DNA from: Trachythela sp. YZ-2020
Lineage: Eukaryota > Cnidaria > Anthozoa > Malacalcyonacea > Clavulariidae
Assembly (NCBI GenBank): GCA_016169945.1
Contig: JADLSH010000315.1
Location: forward strand, 310,001 to 374,000
Direction: 5' to 3'
Length of the DNA stretch: 64,000 nt
Both the position numbers and the translations under genes were made by a program. Shown here one piece after another: positions 36,394-47,891 of the stretch (positions within the stretch are counted from its first letter, which is position 1; every line of letters begins with the position of its first letter). Below the pieces are notes generated by a model, which saw nothing but the letters and a program-made list of their open reading frames with translations, made no database searches and was not told where the DNA came from.

Positions 36394-37673
36394 TTAAAGG
36401 AATGGCATTTTTTAATCAATATACTAGACTTGACAAAAAAGCAAAGACAAAAATAGTACAAGGTTGGGAATGTGTGGGTTGATATTTTATGGTCTTCAAT
36501 AACAAAACCCTTATAGTAATATACAAAAATATTTTTAATAAACATCTGGAAAATATAAGAGAACATATATTCCCTTTTGAAAGTTAAAACGAAAAACAAA
36601 GCCATAACCTCTCAGCACGACACGCCCAATGGGCATGTATGTATAATTCATATCGAGTATGAAGTGTGAGGCAATGATTAGTTGTGTTGTGAAAAATGCC
36701 ACGATCTAATAGAAGCATAAAATTAAATTACTATAGACAATTCACCAACATGCATGCATGCACTAGCTGTTATATCTATGCCATATTTGAACCTGCATAT
36801 AATTTGTGGCCAACAAGCTTTATTTATTTTATTAGTGAATGGAGTAATGTTATCGAGAAGTGGAGGAACATTTCAGCAACTAATCAGGTTTCAAAATACT
36901 CCGCATTTAATCGTGAAAATAATCATGGAACTCTTCCTGAATGGTCGCAACCGAATCACACCTGGTCGAACCTCATGTTGCATACAAAAAATTATATGGA
37001 CACTTGGAATGCAAGAGGGTGGTAACAGTGGATAGTGAGGGATAATTGGCGATATTAAGAAATAAGCAATTTCTGCATAATTCGGCCGTTTACCAAGAGT
37101 TGCCTGCGGAGGAGACTATAGTTAAAGGCAATGATTTTCAACATTGAATGGAGGGGGGTGGGAGGATATTTTCTGTTTTTGCAGGGAAACGAGGTGGGTG
37201 AAACAGGGGTAAAATTTCCGCGCGATCTGTCCACTCTCATACATATACGGCGTTTACGTCACAGCTCCAAGTGTAACATATGGTACAAATTAAAACTGGA
37301 ACAATATACGGCCTATCCCATTTGGCGTATTTGCGGTGAAATGGCAACAATACGGGTCTTGCAAAGGTTAATTGGTATAATATTACTTCCTAATAATTGC
37401 AGAGTCATACTGAGTTGTCCAAAAGATGAAATATCAACTTCAGGTTCAAGTGAGCAAAACAGAAATGTTGCGCAAGAAGCCGGAAACTAATAATGACCAA
37501 TTAAGCCAGTTTATGATCTCGTAAAATTCACCACCGAAGTGAGAGTTATGCAGTTATATTATATACAAAATTACAGATTCCAACATATTATTCTTCATTA
37601 TTTTTTTTAAATAACGTATAACAATAGTGGAATATTCGGTCTAAGAAGGCAATGTTTTCATTCAAGTTAATGT

Positions 37674-37950
37674 TAGACTTGCTCCAGCCTCCAAGTCTCT
37701 CTTTTCTTTATGTATTGATCCACTATAGTATAAACAACATGAGTTACACTATAGTGCATCGATACATAAGGACAATCAAAGAGATAATTGGAGCAAGTCT
37801 AGCCACTTCGGTTCAGTTTTGAACCGAAATTTTCCGAAGTTGACAAGTCTAGCTCTCTTTCTCGTTCCGCCAGCCCTCGCTACGTCATGTTATTTACACT
37901 ATAGTGGATCGATACAGAAACTACTAGAGACTTAACTGGAGCAAGTCTAG
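37674..37950. mobile_element. Palindromic MITE AGACTTGCTCCA family, unit 1 copy
   Basis: AGACTTGCTCCAGCC at 37675 is mirrored by TTGGAGCAAGTCTAG at about 37800. TACACTATAGTGGATCGATA-like sequence lies in the inner arms. A second half-palindrome ends GGAGCAAGTCTAG near 37950. Related ends occur at 54622-54634 and inner-arm sequence at about 45728-45755. Confidence 0.65.
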
Positions 37951-38330
37951 GTTAATGCAGGCTACGTTCCGTGCGGATCGATCGTGCAGGTTAATGCAAA
38001 ATGTTTCTATTGGATGACAAATGCACTCATTATTGTGCCACCAACACTCCATGGCAAACTGAAATATTTAATTCGTGAATAAATACATGAACGTTTCGAG
38101 TGAATTAACTGCATGAGTCATGACAGTCAGAAAAAGGCAATGGCAATTACTATCGACACTATTTCATCAAGAGACTTTATAAAATAACATGTTTACTACG
38201 CGAGCTGTGATCGGTCAATACCCGTGCAGGATGAGACAATCATGCACGGAAAATTTTAGGCGCTCGCGGAGTTTTTAAAATCTCCGTTGTTTTTTGTCGT
38301 TATTTTATAAAATAATTACCAAATGGTTTC

Positions 38331-38447
38331 CGTGCAGGATTGTGTGATCCTAACACTTGGGATGTTGCTCGACTTTCTGAAAGCTAAAAAATACCCGCCT
38401 ATCGACTCGCAACATCCCGCGTGTTAGGATCACGCAATCCTGCACGA
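38331..38447. repeat. Hairpin, shortened copy (unit 1)
   Basis: CGTGCAGGATTGTGTGATCC against GGATCACGCAATCCTGCACG, with GGGATGTTGC / GCAACATCCC further in. Compared with unit 2 the apex has lost about 30 bases. Confidence 0.7.
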
Positions 38448-38772
38448 ACAGAAAACCATTCGGAAATCCTTTACTCGCAGTAAACAAAAATCTATTAGTA
38501 ACTCTCTTGACTAAGTCTGTAGATTGTACAAAACAACGTTTAGACAGGTTTGATTATTTGATCAGTATTTATAAGTAGGTTGACGGTTTAAATTTAGAAA
38601 ACTAGCTTGGTATTGAGCAAATTTAGATCCATACCAGGCGGCATTTGACTTCAAGGATTGCTATATCTTGGATCTAAAAAGTCACCTGCTTTATATTTTG
38701 TTCATGCATCATGCTGTGATAACATCACCAATAATCATGTTTCTCACTCACACAGCTTCTATATATACGGGG

Positions 38773-38969
38773 GAGCATGCCCCCATACCTCCCTAAAGGT
38801 CTCTCTCCTTCACCATTCGTGACTAGTGTCACTGCACTCTGGGAGATAATTAGTCTCTCAATCCAAAAAAATCCTCCGTGGTCCCAGTCATAGCGTTGCA
38901 GGGCATCATAGGTTTTGGCAGGGCAATTCTACTAGACACCCCAACGAAAAGGTGGTAGTTTCGCCCCTG
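38773..38969. mobile_element. Truncated hAT element (right end only)
   Basis: Ends TTTCGCCCCTG at 38969 and contains CATAGGTTTTGGCAGGGCAA, as in 14398-15258. The left two-thirds still present in unit 2 are deleted here. Confidence 0.65.
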
Positions 38970-40768
38970 GGCCAATCTCGTACCTATATATAGGCAGCTC
39001 GCCCCTGGATACAGGTTGGAAAAGTGCGGACTGCCGGTAATCACAAAATTCGCATCGAAATGCCAGCGTTCCGGTTACGAGATACGATTTTTAATGAATA
39101 TATTTGCAAATATAGCACGTGGGATATCGCCCAGCAGAGCGAGTCCTTCATGTAGGGCTCGAAAACACTCCTATGCGAATTTTATCGCATCGTTTTGGGC
39201 CACTTTTGATCGTAATGATACAAAAAGGTATCATTTGACAGCTAAAGACCCGATCTCTATTGATACGGAAAAAGTAAATGTAAAAATTCAATACCTAACG
39301 CACGCGATAAACATGCTAAAATTGGATTACCATGCGGATTGTACAAGAGAAAATTGGATTGTACAAGAGAAAAGCCGAAAAGGAAATCAGATCCCATAGA
39401 AAGCGCGAAATCTTCCTTTTTACCTCAAAATATCGAAGCGATATATGCCGTATATTCAGATTTCAGAACGGAAAATCGTAAGGCTTTTTAGAAATTTTAA
39501 TCATTTTCCGCACAAACAAAATCCTTGAAAATACAAGTACGGAAAGGAAATTAACATTCCACAGTTAAAATTTAAAATATAGGACTCACTCAAAAAGTTT
39601 TATATTTTCCCACCTTCTTGTTCGTTTGTGCCCTTTTGAGTTATGCAACATCTCATTTCTTTTTGTTATGCAAATTAATAAACAAGCTTAATCTGACTTG
39701 TCTTAGATCACTCATTTCTGTGTTCGACTAATATATGGGTTAATATGGGACTTAAGCAAAAGAATAAACAGATCAATATAATGAATATATAAAACACTTG
39801 CATGCTTCCTACGCCTATGTGCCCAAACATGGCGAGGCCGGGCGTGTATTCAGTTCACTAAAACATTGATATTGCTGTACTATTTGCCCTCAAATTTGGC
39901 TTCAAAGAAATGTCTTTCATACAATGATATATGCACGAAACAACATTTTTAGAACTTTAATATGAATTGATTAAAATGGAATAGCTAGTGCTTGTTGCAG
40001 ACGTGAAGTTAGAGAATATACGACTTTCTTGAAATTTGGTCATGTTGTTGATCCCATAAAGAAGGATATAGATACAAATATAGATACATTTCTTTAAATG
40101 AGGAAAACATTTGCATGCAGATGCCATATTGCATCTTCGTTATTGTCAGGTAACGAACCTCCTACATGAAACTCGATCCACGACCTTTTGAATCCTTCTA
40201 TAGTGATGAGAATGCTATTCATATCATATCATATTAACAGGATAAAGCTTAGATTTGACCAAACAAGGGTTTAATCAGTATAATCTTGATCGACAAAAGA
40301 TTACTATTCCAATTTTGTACCAGGGATGAATGTCTGAGAAAATTAGATTATTAAAACAGAATACTGCATATCATAACGAAAACGTTTTTCATAATTTTAA
40401 GAATATAATTATATTTTAGAAATATTGATAAACTGATTTACTTCTGTATAGCTAATATTACAACCTCCTGACTGACGATAATATGAATCACATCATCTGA
40501 CCCAACATTATCCCACACTATAGCTGTATATCTGTATTGGGTGTATATCAAAAAGTATACTGAAATCATCTTTATATATCATATGTATTTATATCTATTT
40601 TCCTTATCTATAATTACGTTTCTATAATTACGAAACCATTTTTAAAAAAAACCATTTTAAAACAACGGCGCCAAACCTCCTCCTCCTACTCACGGTCAAA
40701 AATAAGCTGCAAAAAAAAAAACGTGAATTTTACGTGAACGATTTACTTAGACTTGACGATAACCAAAC

Positions 40769-41182
40769 CGTCTGTTCACAAAACAAGTGACGCTTTGAGG
40801 GGGAGGGAGTGTTTAACCAAGAGTCACATATTGTCACAGAATGGGGGAGAGCCACATTGCGGAGAGGCTGCCAATTAAACAAGACAACCAGTTTGTGAAA
40901 ACCATATATTATGTGAAAATCTTGATATTCCTCCGCACACTAAACTAAAGCCAAACGAAGGAGCACCTGGATGAGAAATTTGTGAGTCTGGTTAAGAATG
41001 TACTGTAACTAGAGTAAACAAAAATACTGGCTGCCCCAAAGCACTACTATTGGGGTTAGGCTGAGTGGCACGTAATTTTCGAGGGGATGTAATGACAACT
41101 GTCACACAGCATTATAATGGATAAAGGGGGCGGCAAAATCGTCATGGCCAAAAACAACGTCACGTATTTTGTGAACGCCCCC
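40769..41182. mobile_element. MITE, unit 2 copy of 33022-33436
   Basis: Right end GTGAACGCCCCC is intact; the left end is degraded to CTGTTCACAAAACAAG. Confidence 0.6.
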
Positions 41183-43029
41183 ATATACGTTAGGGCATGA
41201 GAACAATTTCAATAATAAGACAATAGTTTGGCACTGAATTTCCCAGGGTGGAAAAATGCGAATTCGACCGGTAACTGATTTCTAATCGGATTGTCTTCGG
41301 CTATTTTTGATCACAATGACACAAACAAGGTGATAAAAAAGTAAATCTATAAACTCAATACATATAAACGCACGTATACGATAACACATTGATACTGACA
41401 CTCTGATCCTGTAATTTTGTTGACTATGTTAGTTTCTTACATCCGGTCTAATTTTCAGAAAATTTACCCTTGACCTGAGTAGGCTTATAAGGTCAATATG
41501 AATGAATATAATCCTATAGCAGTATAGTCTACAATAATAAAATTATACAGACTACGTTTGTAGTATCATTATATCTCATATCCAGATTTATGACAGTAAA
41601 TCTTAACACTAATAAAAAAAACTCAGGTCGATTCTTTTGGCTCACCCAATGAGAAATGTCGCCATGTCAGGAATATTGAAAATAACTCAGCGATGAATCA
41701 CAGATCGCTTTTGATGTTTGATTGTCTTTGATGAACAGGAAAGGGTGGGCATAGAATTGTCTCAACACAAGTGTCGTGCGTCTTTTATTTTAAAGAAACT
41801 GGCGGCGAATCTCAATGGCAAAACATTTTCTGCGGCGACATGAAAATAAATTCAAGGGTGGGAAGTCATCTATCTGATGATCTGGTTAAATGAGATTAGC
41901 TATTAAGGAATGGCATTTTTTAATCAATATACTAGACTTGGCAAAAAAGCAAAGACAAAAATAGTACAAGGTTGGGAATGTGTGGGTTGATATTTTATGG
42001 TCTTCAATAACAAAACCCTTATAGTAATATACAAAAATATTTTTAATAAACATCTGGAAAAAAAGAGAACATATATTCCCTTTTGAAAGTTAAAACGAAA
42101 AACAAAGCCATAACCTCTCAGCACGACACGCCCAATGGGCATGTATGTATATTTCATATCGAGTATGAAGTGTGAGGCAATGATTAGTTGTGTTGTGAAA
42201 AATGCCACGATCTAATAGAAGCATAAAATAAAATTACTAGACAATTCACCAACATGCATGCATGCACTAGCTATTATATCTATGCCATATTTGAACCTGC
42301 ATATAATTTGTAGTCAACAAGCTTTATTTATTTTATTAGTGAATGGAGTAATGTTATCGAGAAGTGGAAGAACATTTCAGCAACTAATCAGGTTTCAAAA
42401 TACTCCGCATTTAATCGTGAAAATAATCATGGAACTCTTACTGAATGGCCGCAACCGAATAACACCTGGCCGAACCTCATGGTGCATGCAAAAAATAATA
42501 TGGACATGCACTTAGAAGGCAAGAGGGTGGTAACAGTGGATAGTGAGGGATAATTGGCGATATTCGGCCGTTTACCAAGAGTTGCCTGCGGAGGAGACTT
42601 TAGTTAAAGGCAATGATTTTCAACAAGTGTAACATATGGTACAAATTAAAACTGGAACAATATACGGCCTATCCCATTTGGCGTATTTGCGGTGAAATGG
42701 CAACAATACGGGTCTTGCAAAGGTTAATTGGTATAATATTACTTCCTAATAATTGCAGAGTCATACTGAGTTGTGCAAAAGATGAAATATCAACTTCATG
42801 TTCAAGTGAGCAAAACAGAAATGTTGTGCAAGAAGCCGGAAACTAATAATGACCAATTAAGCCAGTTTATGATCTCGTAAAATTCACCACCGAAGTGAGA
42901 GTTATGCAGTTATATTATGTACAAAATTACAGATTCCAACATATTATTCTTCATTATTTTTTTTAAATAACGTATAACAATAGTGGAATATTCGGTCTAA
43001 GAAGGCAATGTTTTCATTCAAGTTACTGT

Positions 43030-43300
43030 TAGACTTGCTCCAGCCTCCAAGTCTCTCTTTTCTTTATGTATTGATCCACTATAGCGTAAACAACATGAGT
43101 TACACTATAGTGGAGCGATACATAAAGACAATCAAAGAGATAATTGGAGCAAGTCTAGCCACTTCGGTTCAATTTGGAACCGAAATTTTCCGAAGTTGAC
43201 AAGTCTATTTCTCGTTCCGCCAGCCCTCGCTACGTCATGTTATTTACACTATAGTGGATCGATCCAGAAAAACCTACACACTTAACTGGAGCAAGTCTAG
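43030..43300. mobile_element. Palindromic MITE AGACTTGCTCCA family, unit 2 copy
   Basis: Same structure as 37674-37950 with small indels. Confidence 0.6.
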
Positions 43301-43690
43301 GTTCCGTGCGGATCGTGCAGGTTAATGCAAAATATTTCCATTGGGTGACTGGTTCCAGTACTTCGGTCACAGAGGTGAAAGACAAATGCACTCATTATTG
43401 TGCCACCAACACTCCATGGCAAACTGATTTATTTAATTCGTGAATAAATACATGAACGTTTCGAGTGAATTAACTGCATGAGTCATGACTGAGTCAGAAA
43501 AAAGCAATGGCAATTACTATCGACAGTATTTCATCAAGAGATTTTATAAAATAACATGTTTACTACGCGAGCTGTGATTGGTCAATACCCGTGCAGGATG
43601 AGACAATCATGCACGGAAAATTTTAGGCGCTTCGCGGAGTTTTTAAAATGTCCGTTGTTTCTTTGTCGTTATTTTATAAAATAATTACCA

Positions 43691-43862
43691 AATGGTTTTC
43701 CGTGCAGGATTGTGTGATCCTAAAACTTGGGATGTTGCTCGTCTTTCTGAAAGCTAAAAAATACACGCCTAGCTATCGGCTCGTATTTTTTTACGCTTTC
43801 AGAAAGTCTCGCAACATCCCGCGCGTTAGGATCACGCACTGAATCCTGCACGGAAAACCATT
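43691..43862. repeat. 172-bp palindrome, full copy (unit 2)
   Basis: AATGGTTTTCCGTGCAGGAT is mirrored to ATCCTGCACGGAAAACCATT apart from a small indel. Inner arms TTTCTGAAAGC / GCTTTCAGAAA also pair, so this copy keeps the apex lost in unit 1. Confidence 0.75.
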
Positions 43863-44230
43863 CGGAAATCCTTTACTCGCAATAAACAAAAATCTATTAG
43901 TAACTCTCTTAACTAAGTCTGTAGATTGTACAAAACAACGTTTAGACAGGTTTGATTATTTGATCAGTATTTATAAGTAGGTTGACGGTTTAAATTTAGA
44001 GAACTAGCTTGGTATTGAGCAAATTTAGATCCATACTAGGCGGCATTTGACTTCAAGGATTGCTTTATCTTGGATCCAAAAAGTCACCTGCTTTATATTT
44101 TGTTCATGCATCATGCTGTGATAACATCACCAATAATCATGTTTTTTCACTCACACAACTTCTATATACGGTTGTAAAGATAGCAACATTTTAATTATCA
44201 AGTTTGAGGAGATTATGATCGATATAGGGG

Positions 44231-45040
44231 CAGGGGCGTGCTGCGATCTTCAAAAGGACAACGAACAAAGTCAGTCGGGGCCCGGGCTAATGGACGGATG
44301 CAAGATCATAATGTGTGGCGACCTTGGGGAGGGCTTATATAAGTGATCAAATGTGATATTTAAACTGAATTTTTAAATTTTTATTTCTTAAATCTAAATT
44401 TACACTTTTATGGGCCCATAATGCAAGGGCAGGGGGAGTGTGACACCCCCCAAAATACAAAAATGACCGATTGGCAGGGCAATCAAAGGTCTTGCAGGGC
44501 ACCGAAGTCATGGTGCAGTTGCGCAAATAATTTAAAAAAAAGGAAAGAAAGACATTAAGAACAAGATTAGTTGAACTAAAAACTTCATTTTCTATGTGAA
44601 TTGTCAATTAATTCATGATCTCTGCGACTCTGCTATGTCTAAGGCTAATCGTTTATTTAAATCTAGCAATATAAGGGAATCGTTGGACTTTTTGGTGTGG
44701 ATTTTCAGATTGAATTTTTAACTTTTCGTTCGACCAAATATTTTGGAAAAAAATGTTGTGACATTGCTCTCAAATCGTCCCGCAAAGTGCATGAAATGGC
44801 TTTTCAGAGGCTGTAGATTTCAAAATTTTCTGGGTGAGCATGCCCCCATACCACCTAAAGGTCTCTCTCCTTCACCATTCGTGACTAGTGTCACTGCACT
44901 CTGGGAGATAATTAGTCTCTCAATCCAAAAAAAATGCTCCGTGGTCCCAGTCATAGCGTTGCAGGGCATCATAGGTTTTGGCAGGGCAATTCTACCAGAC
45001 ACCCCCCCCCCCCAACGAAAAGGTGGTAGTTTCGCCCCTG
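44231..45040. mobile_element. Decayed hAT element related to 14398-15258
   Basis: Starts CAGGGGCGTGCTGCG and ends TTTCGCCCCTG. The interior shares GGTCTTGCAGGGCA, AAGAACAAGATTAGTTGAAC and CATAGGTTTTGGCAGGGCAA with the 14-kb copy. Flanking 8-mers do not match, so an end may be rearranged. Confidence 0.7.
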
Positions 45041-45451
45041 GGCCAATAACAAGTTCTCATTTTCTCGTACCTATATATAGGCAGCTCGCCCCTGGATACA
45101 GGTTGGAAAAGTGCGGACTGCCGGTAATCACAAAATTCGCATCGAAATGTCAGCGTTCCGGCTACGAGATATATTGCAAATATAGCACGTGGGATATCGC
45201 CCAGCAGAGCGAGTCATTCATGTAGGGCTCGAAAACACTCCTTGATTGGCACAGTGTCAAACATTGAAACAGTCAACGTTCGATTTCATACTTTAATTAC
45301 CGCTGTGTTTGTCTGTGAGCACGATAACTCATACTGAGAATATCAAACATTTCAATACGAAAATTTGTAGAGCCCCAAGGCACAAGGACAAATTGATTAC
45401 ATTTTGAATGCATAATTTATGCATACCTTGTTTACATTTGCTGCCATGCAG

Positions 45452-45897
45452 GGAATTTCCTAGCCTCCTCCGCAGGCAACTGTGTGTTCATACTATTCTT
45501 CAACTAATATTTCATAATAGCGAAAGATTTCATACAAAAAACCCGATACACAATGATATACTGTAAAATACTCTTAATGTTGTTGTCGTAAAGGTGGAAA
45601 AGGGATTACGTGGGAATATTGGGGGTGATACAGGACGTAGAGGGATAATAGTAGGGTGAAAGCGGAAAAAGGGAGAGTTATTCGACTTCGCCCTCGGCCT
45701 GACTTCGCCCTCACCCCCTGCGTCATGTTATTTACACTATAATGGATCAATACCGGAAAGATAATGTGAAACAGAGATTGTATCTTATATCATTGTATTT
45801 TATCGGTTTTTTTGTATGAAATCTTTCGTTATTATGAAATATTAGTTGAAGAATAGTATGAACACACAGTTGCCTGCGGAGGAGGCTAGGAAATTCC
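45452..45897. mobile_element. 446-bp element with about 105-base terminal inverted repeats
   Basis: Left arm 45452-45556 and right arm 45791-45897 are reverse complements with few mismatches, e.g. GCCTCCTCCGCAGGCAACTG against GTTGCCTGCGGAGGAGGC. The end motif recurs at 37100, 42592 and 61498. No coding frame lies in the loop. Confidence 0.75.
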
Positions 45898-47437
45898 GAT
45901 TATACAAAAGATTATTTTCTCCTTTGCGATTAAACAATGCATTTCACAATAACGAAGCTCTCTCGGGAGTTTTAAAAAACTGTGCCTGCTAGAAAAACGT
46001 CAAGGCAGAGCCAAGGGGTCAAAACTTGACTTAATATGCTGGCGGAGGCATGCAATCTCTGAGTGCCGTCTAGTTTACATTGAAATTATATATATTTATA
46101 CTAACAAAGTCCGTATAAGCACAAAAAGGTAGTATGTACTTGAACGTGGAGCATCAAGCTATGACATGTAGCTTTTTTAAGACAACTAAGTGAAAATATT
46201 TTTTCAATCGACGATTCAAAGTGCACATCTTTCGAATTGTACATATTAATGTTGGCAGTATCGGTAATTCCAAAATGATTGAGGAGACTGGGATCGAGTG
46301 TTGAAAAATATATAGAATTAAGACGGAAATGGAAAGAGCATCTCAAAAATAGCAGGTATACAGAGTTTGACCATACTGGAATAAATACACTATGAATAGA
46401 AGTTAAGAATCAGTATAAAAACCTTCAAAATCAATACATTTAGTCATAGAAATTTGAAACTCCACTTTTCATATAACAAATGGTCAAACCTTTCATGCCT
46501 ATACTAATTTTGAAGTGCTAATTCCACTCACGCTCTCTGTGTTCCTGGGCCAATTCTTCTGGAAAATTTTATGAAGCGAGTCCTAATCAAAGCGTTCTGT
46601 GCACGTGAATTCAAGCCTAAATAATCATGCAGATAATCGATTACGTACGTACATGTTGTAGGATTTATCAAGATGTTGAATGAATTAATGCAAAGGATGA
46701 TTAGAATCTGTCGTTCTGAACACATAAATAAACTCAGATATGTATCCTAATATTTTGTCTTGCATTAATTAAATATGATAGAATTTAGTTTTGAAAACAT
46801 TTTCAGATTTACGTCAATTCAGTCATTCTAATAAGTAAAAGACGTCATACACGTCCATTAAACTTACGTGTCTGATATCTCAATTAGATTATCTCGTGTA
46901 CTTTGCATTAAATATGACTGTGATGATGTGATTAATATTTTGACAGAAAACCTTTACACATTATTTTTTACGATCATTTTGCCGACCAAACTCACGACGA
47001 ACCTCGGATCTCTTCAGATTGCCCAAGCACACTAAGTTAAGTTCACACCAAGCACACTAAGTGTTTCCCTTATGAGAAGTGCTTCAGGCTGGGACGTATA
47101 CGTATGTTACGATTCAACAGAGCACATCTCTACTAAAACTCTTGCACAGAAATTTATTGATGAAAATCTAACTGCTCCAAACCTTCCACATATCCTTTCC
47201 TAAAAGCTTATATTACTGAATGTAGGATTGTCAATATAAAATCAGGATGTTCTCCAACAAATTATATAATTATATGTCCATGCCCCGAATTTGGAAAACA
47301 TGTACAGGAGAGATTCATCCCGACACAACGGCACATAGCGAGGGTACTAATTCTCGAGCTCCCGGCTATTTATATCCGGGTAATAATGAAATGTGCACGT
47401 GGTTGGCAGAATAAAAATTTCTCTTTACCGTAGTTAA
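45898..47437. other. Intergenic, no gene seen
   Basis: Only a short direct repeat (CCAAGCACACTAAGT, twice near 47020-47060) was noticed. Confidence 0.4.
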
Positions 47438-47445
47438 TGTGACGT
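47438..47445 (+). promoter_or_regulatory. Perfect CRE palindrome TGACGTCA
   Basis: The site lies 26 bases before an AAGATGGCGG sequence, itself a YY1-type core motif overlapping an ATG. CRE plus YY1 is a common arrangement at TATA-less animal promoters. Confidence 0.35.
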
Positions 47446-47470
47446 CATGTGCATATTGAACCAAGAACTA

Positions 47471-47535
47471 AGATGGCGGACTTCACGCTGCCTTTGACGA
47501 AATATTTCGAAATCGAAACACAACACGGAGAAATT
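47471..47535 (+). CDS. Possible short first coding exon
   Basis: The ATG at 47471 in AAGATGGCGGAC (A at -3, G at +4) opens MADFTLPLTKYFEIETHNTE, then K, ending at AAATT|GTAAAG. That is a fair donor at 47536, one base before an in-frame stop would form. No downstream exon was identified. The start context and the upstream CRE are the main support; chance is a real alternative. Confidence 0.25.
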
Positions 47536-47876
47536 GTAAAGGCCTTCTCTCAGATAGAACAAGCTTAAGTTTTATTGCCATTTTCCTTTAAAGATTGAAA
47601 TTCAATATCCAGTTTACTATCCAGAGCCCAATCCATGTTCAATATGAAAATGATACAATGACAGTATCTACACAACATGTCTTTATATACTTTATTTTTC
47701 TACCAATTTTAGTACACAGGAAAAAGCCCGCTTTGCTTGTAGGATTAATTTAATGTGACTGCTATTCATTTCCCATTTCTTATTCACTTTATAAACCTAA
47801 AGCATTTCTATAATTGCGAGCCTGTAGGGGGCTCTGGACCTGGAGCTTGATTTCCTGCATTTTCATTAACACACAA

Positions 47877-47891
47877 TATATATATATATAT
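47877..47891. repeat. Short TA microsatellite
   Basis: About seven TA units. Confidence 0.6.

Larger units (their letters stand above)
31162..39172. repeat. Tandem duplication, unit 1 (8.0 kb)
   Basis: The unit begins GCGAATTTTATC, ends TGTAGGGCTCGAAAACACTC at about 39171, and is followed at once by unit 2, which begins GCGAATTTTATC at 39175. Long stretches are near-identical to unit 2: 32480-33640 with 40230-41390, 33730-34186 with 41447-41906, and 36400-38765 with 41909-44165. Unit 1 holds an extra 2.2-kb insertion (34187-36393) and lacks most of the hAT element kept in unit 2. I see no gene in it; paired open frames at 36696-37035 and 37131-37490 are AT-rich, have no domain and do not stay intact in unit 2. 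Confidence 0.85.
39175..45242. repeat. Tandem duplication, unit 2 (6.1 kb)
   Basis: This is a direct second copy of 31162-39172. It starts at the first base after unit 1 and ends GAAAACACTCCT at 45242. It lacks the 2.2-kb insertion, a 120-base stretch (37140-37260 of unit 1) and part of the hAT MITE. It retains a fuller hAT element (44231-45040) and a longer hairpin (43691-43862). Around 40620-40740 it is locally scrambled. No gene recognised; the open frames at 39016-39399, 42258-42515, 42613-42846 and 44743-45225 are repeat-derived. Confidence 0.85.

Noticed and set aside
36696..37490. Open frames of 93-119 codons repeated in unit 2 (42258-42846) as a possible conserved gene
   Set aside because: They are copied by the tandem duplication, overlap in several frames, show no domain, and are interrupted or shortened in the second copy.
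39016..39399. 127-codon frame across the duplication junction
   Set aside because: It joins the end of unit 1 to the start of unit 2 and is made of dispersed repeat sequence.
44743..45225. 160-codon frame as a transposase
   Set aside because: It runs over the hAT element's GC-rich end and flanking repeats; no transposase motif is visible.
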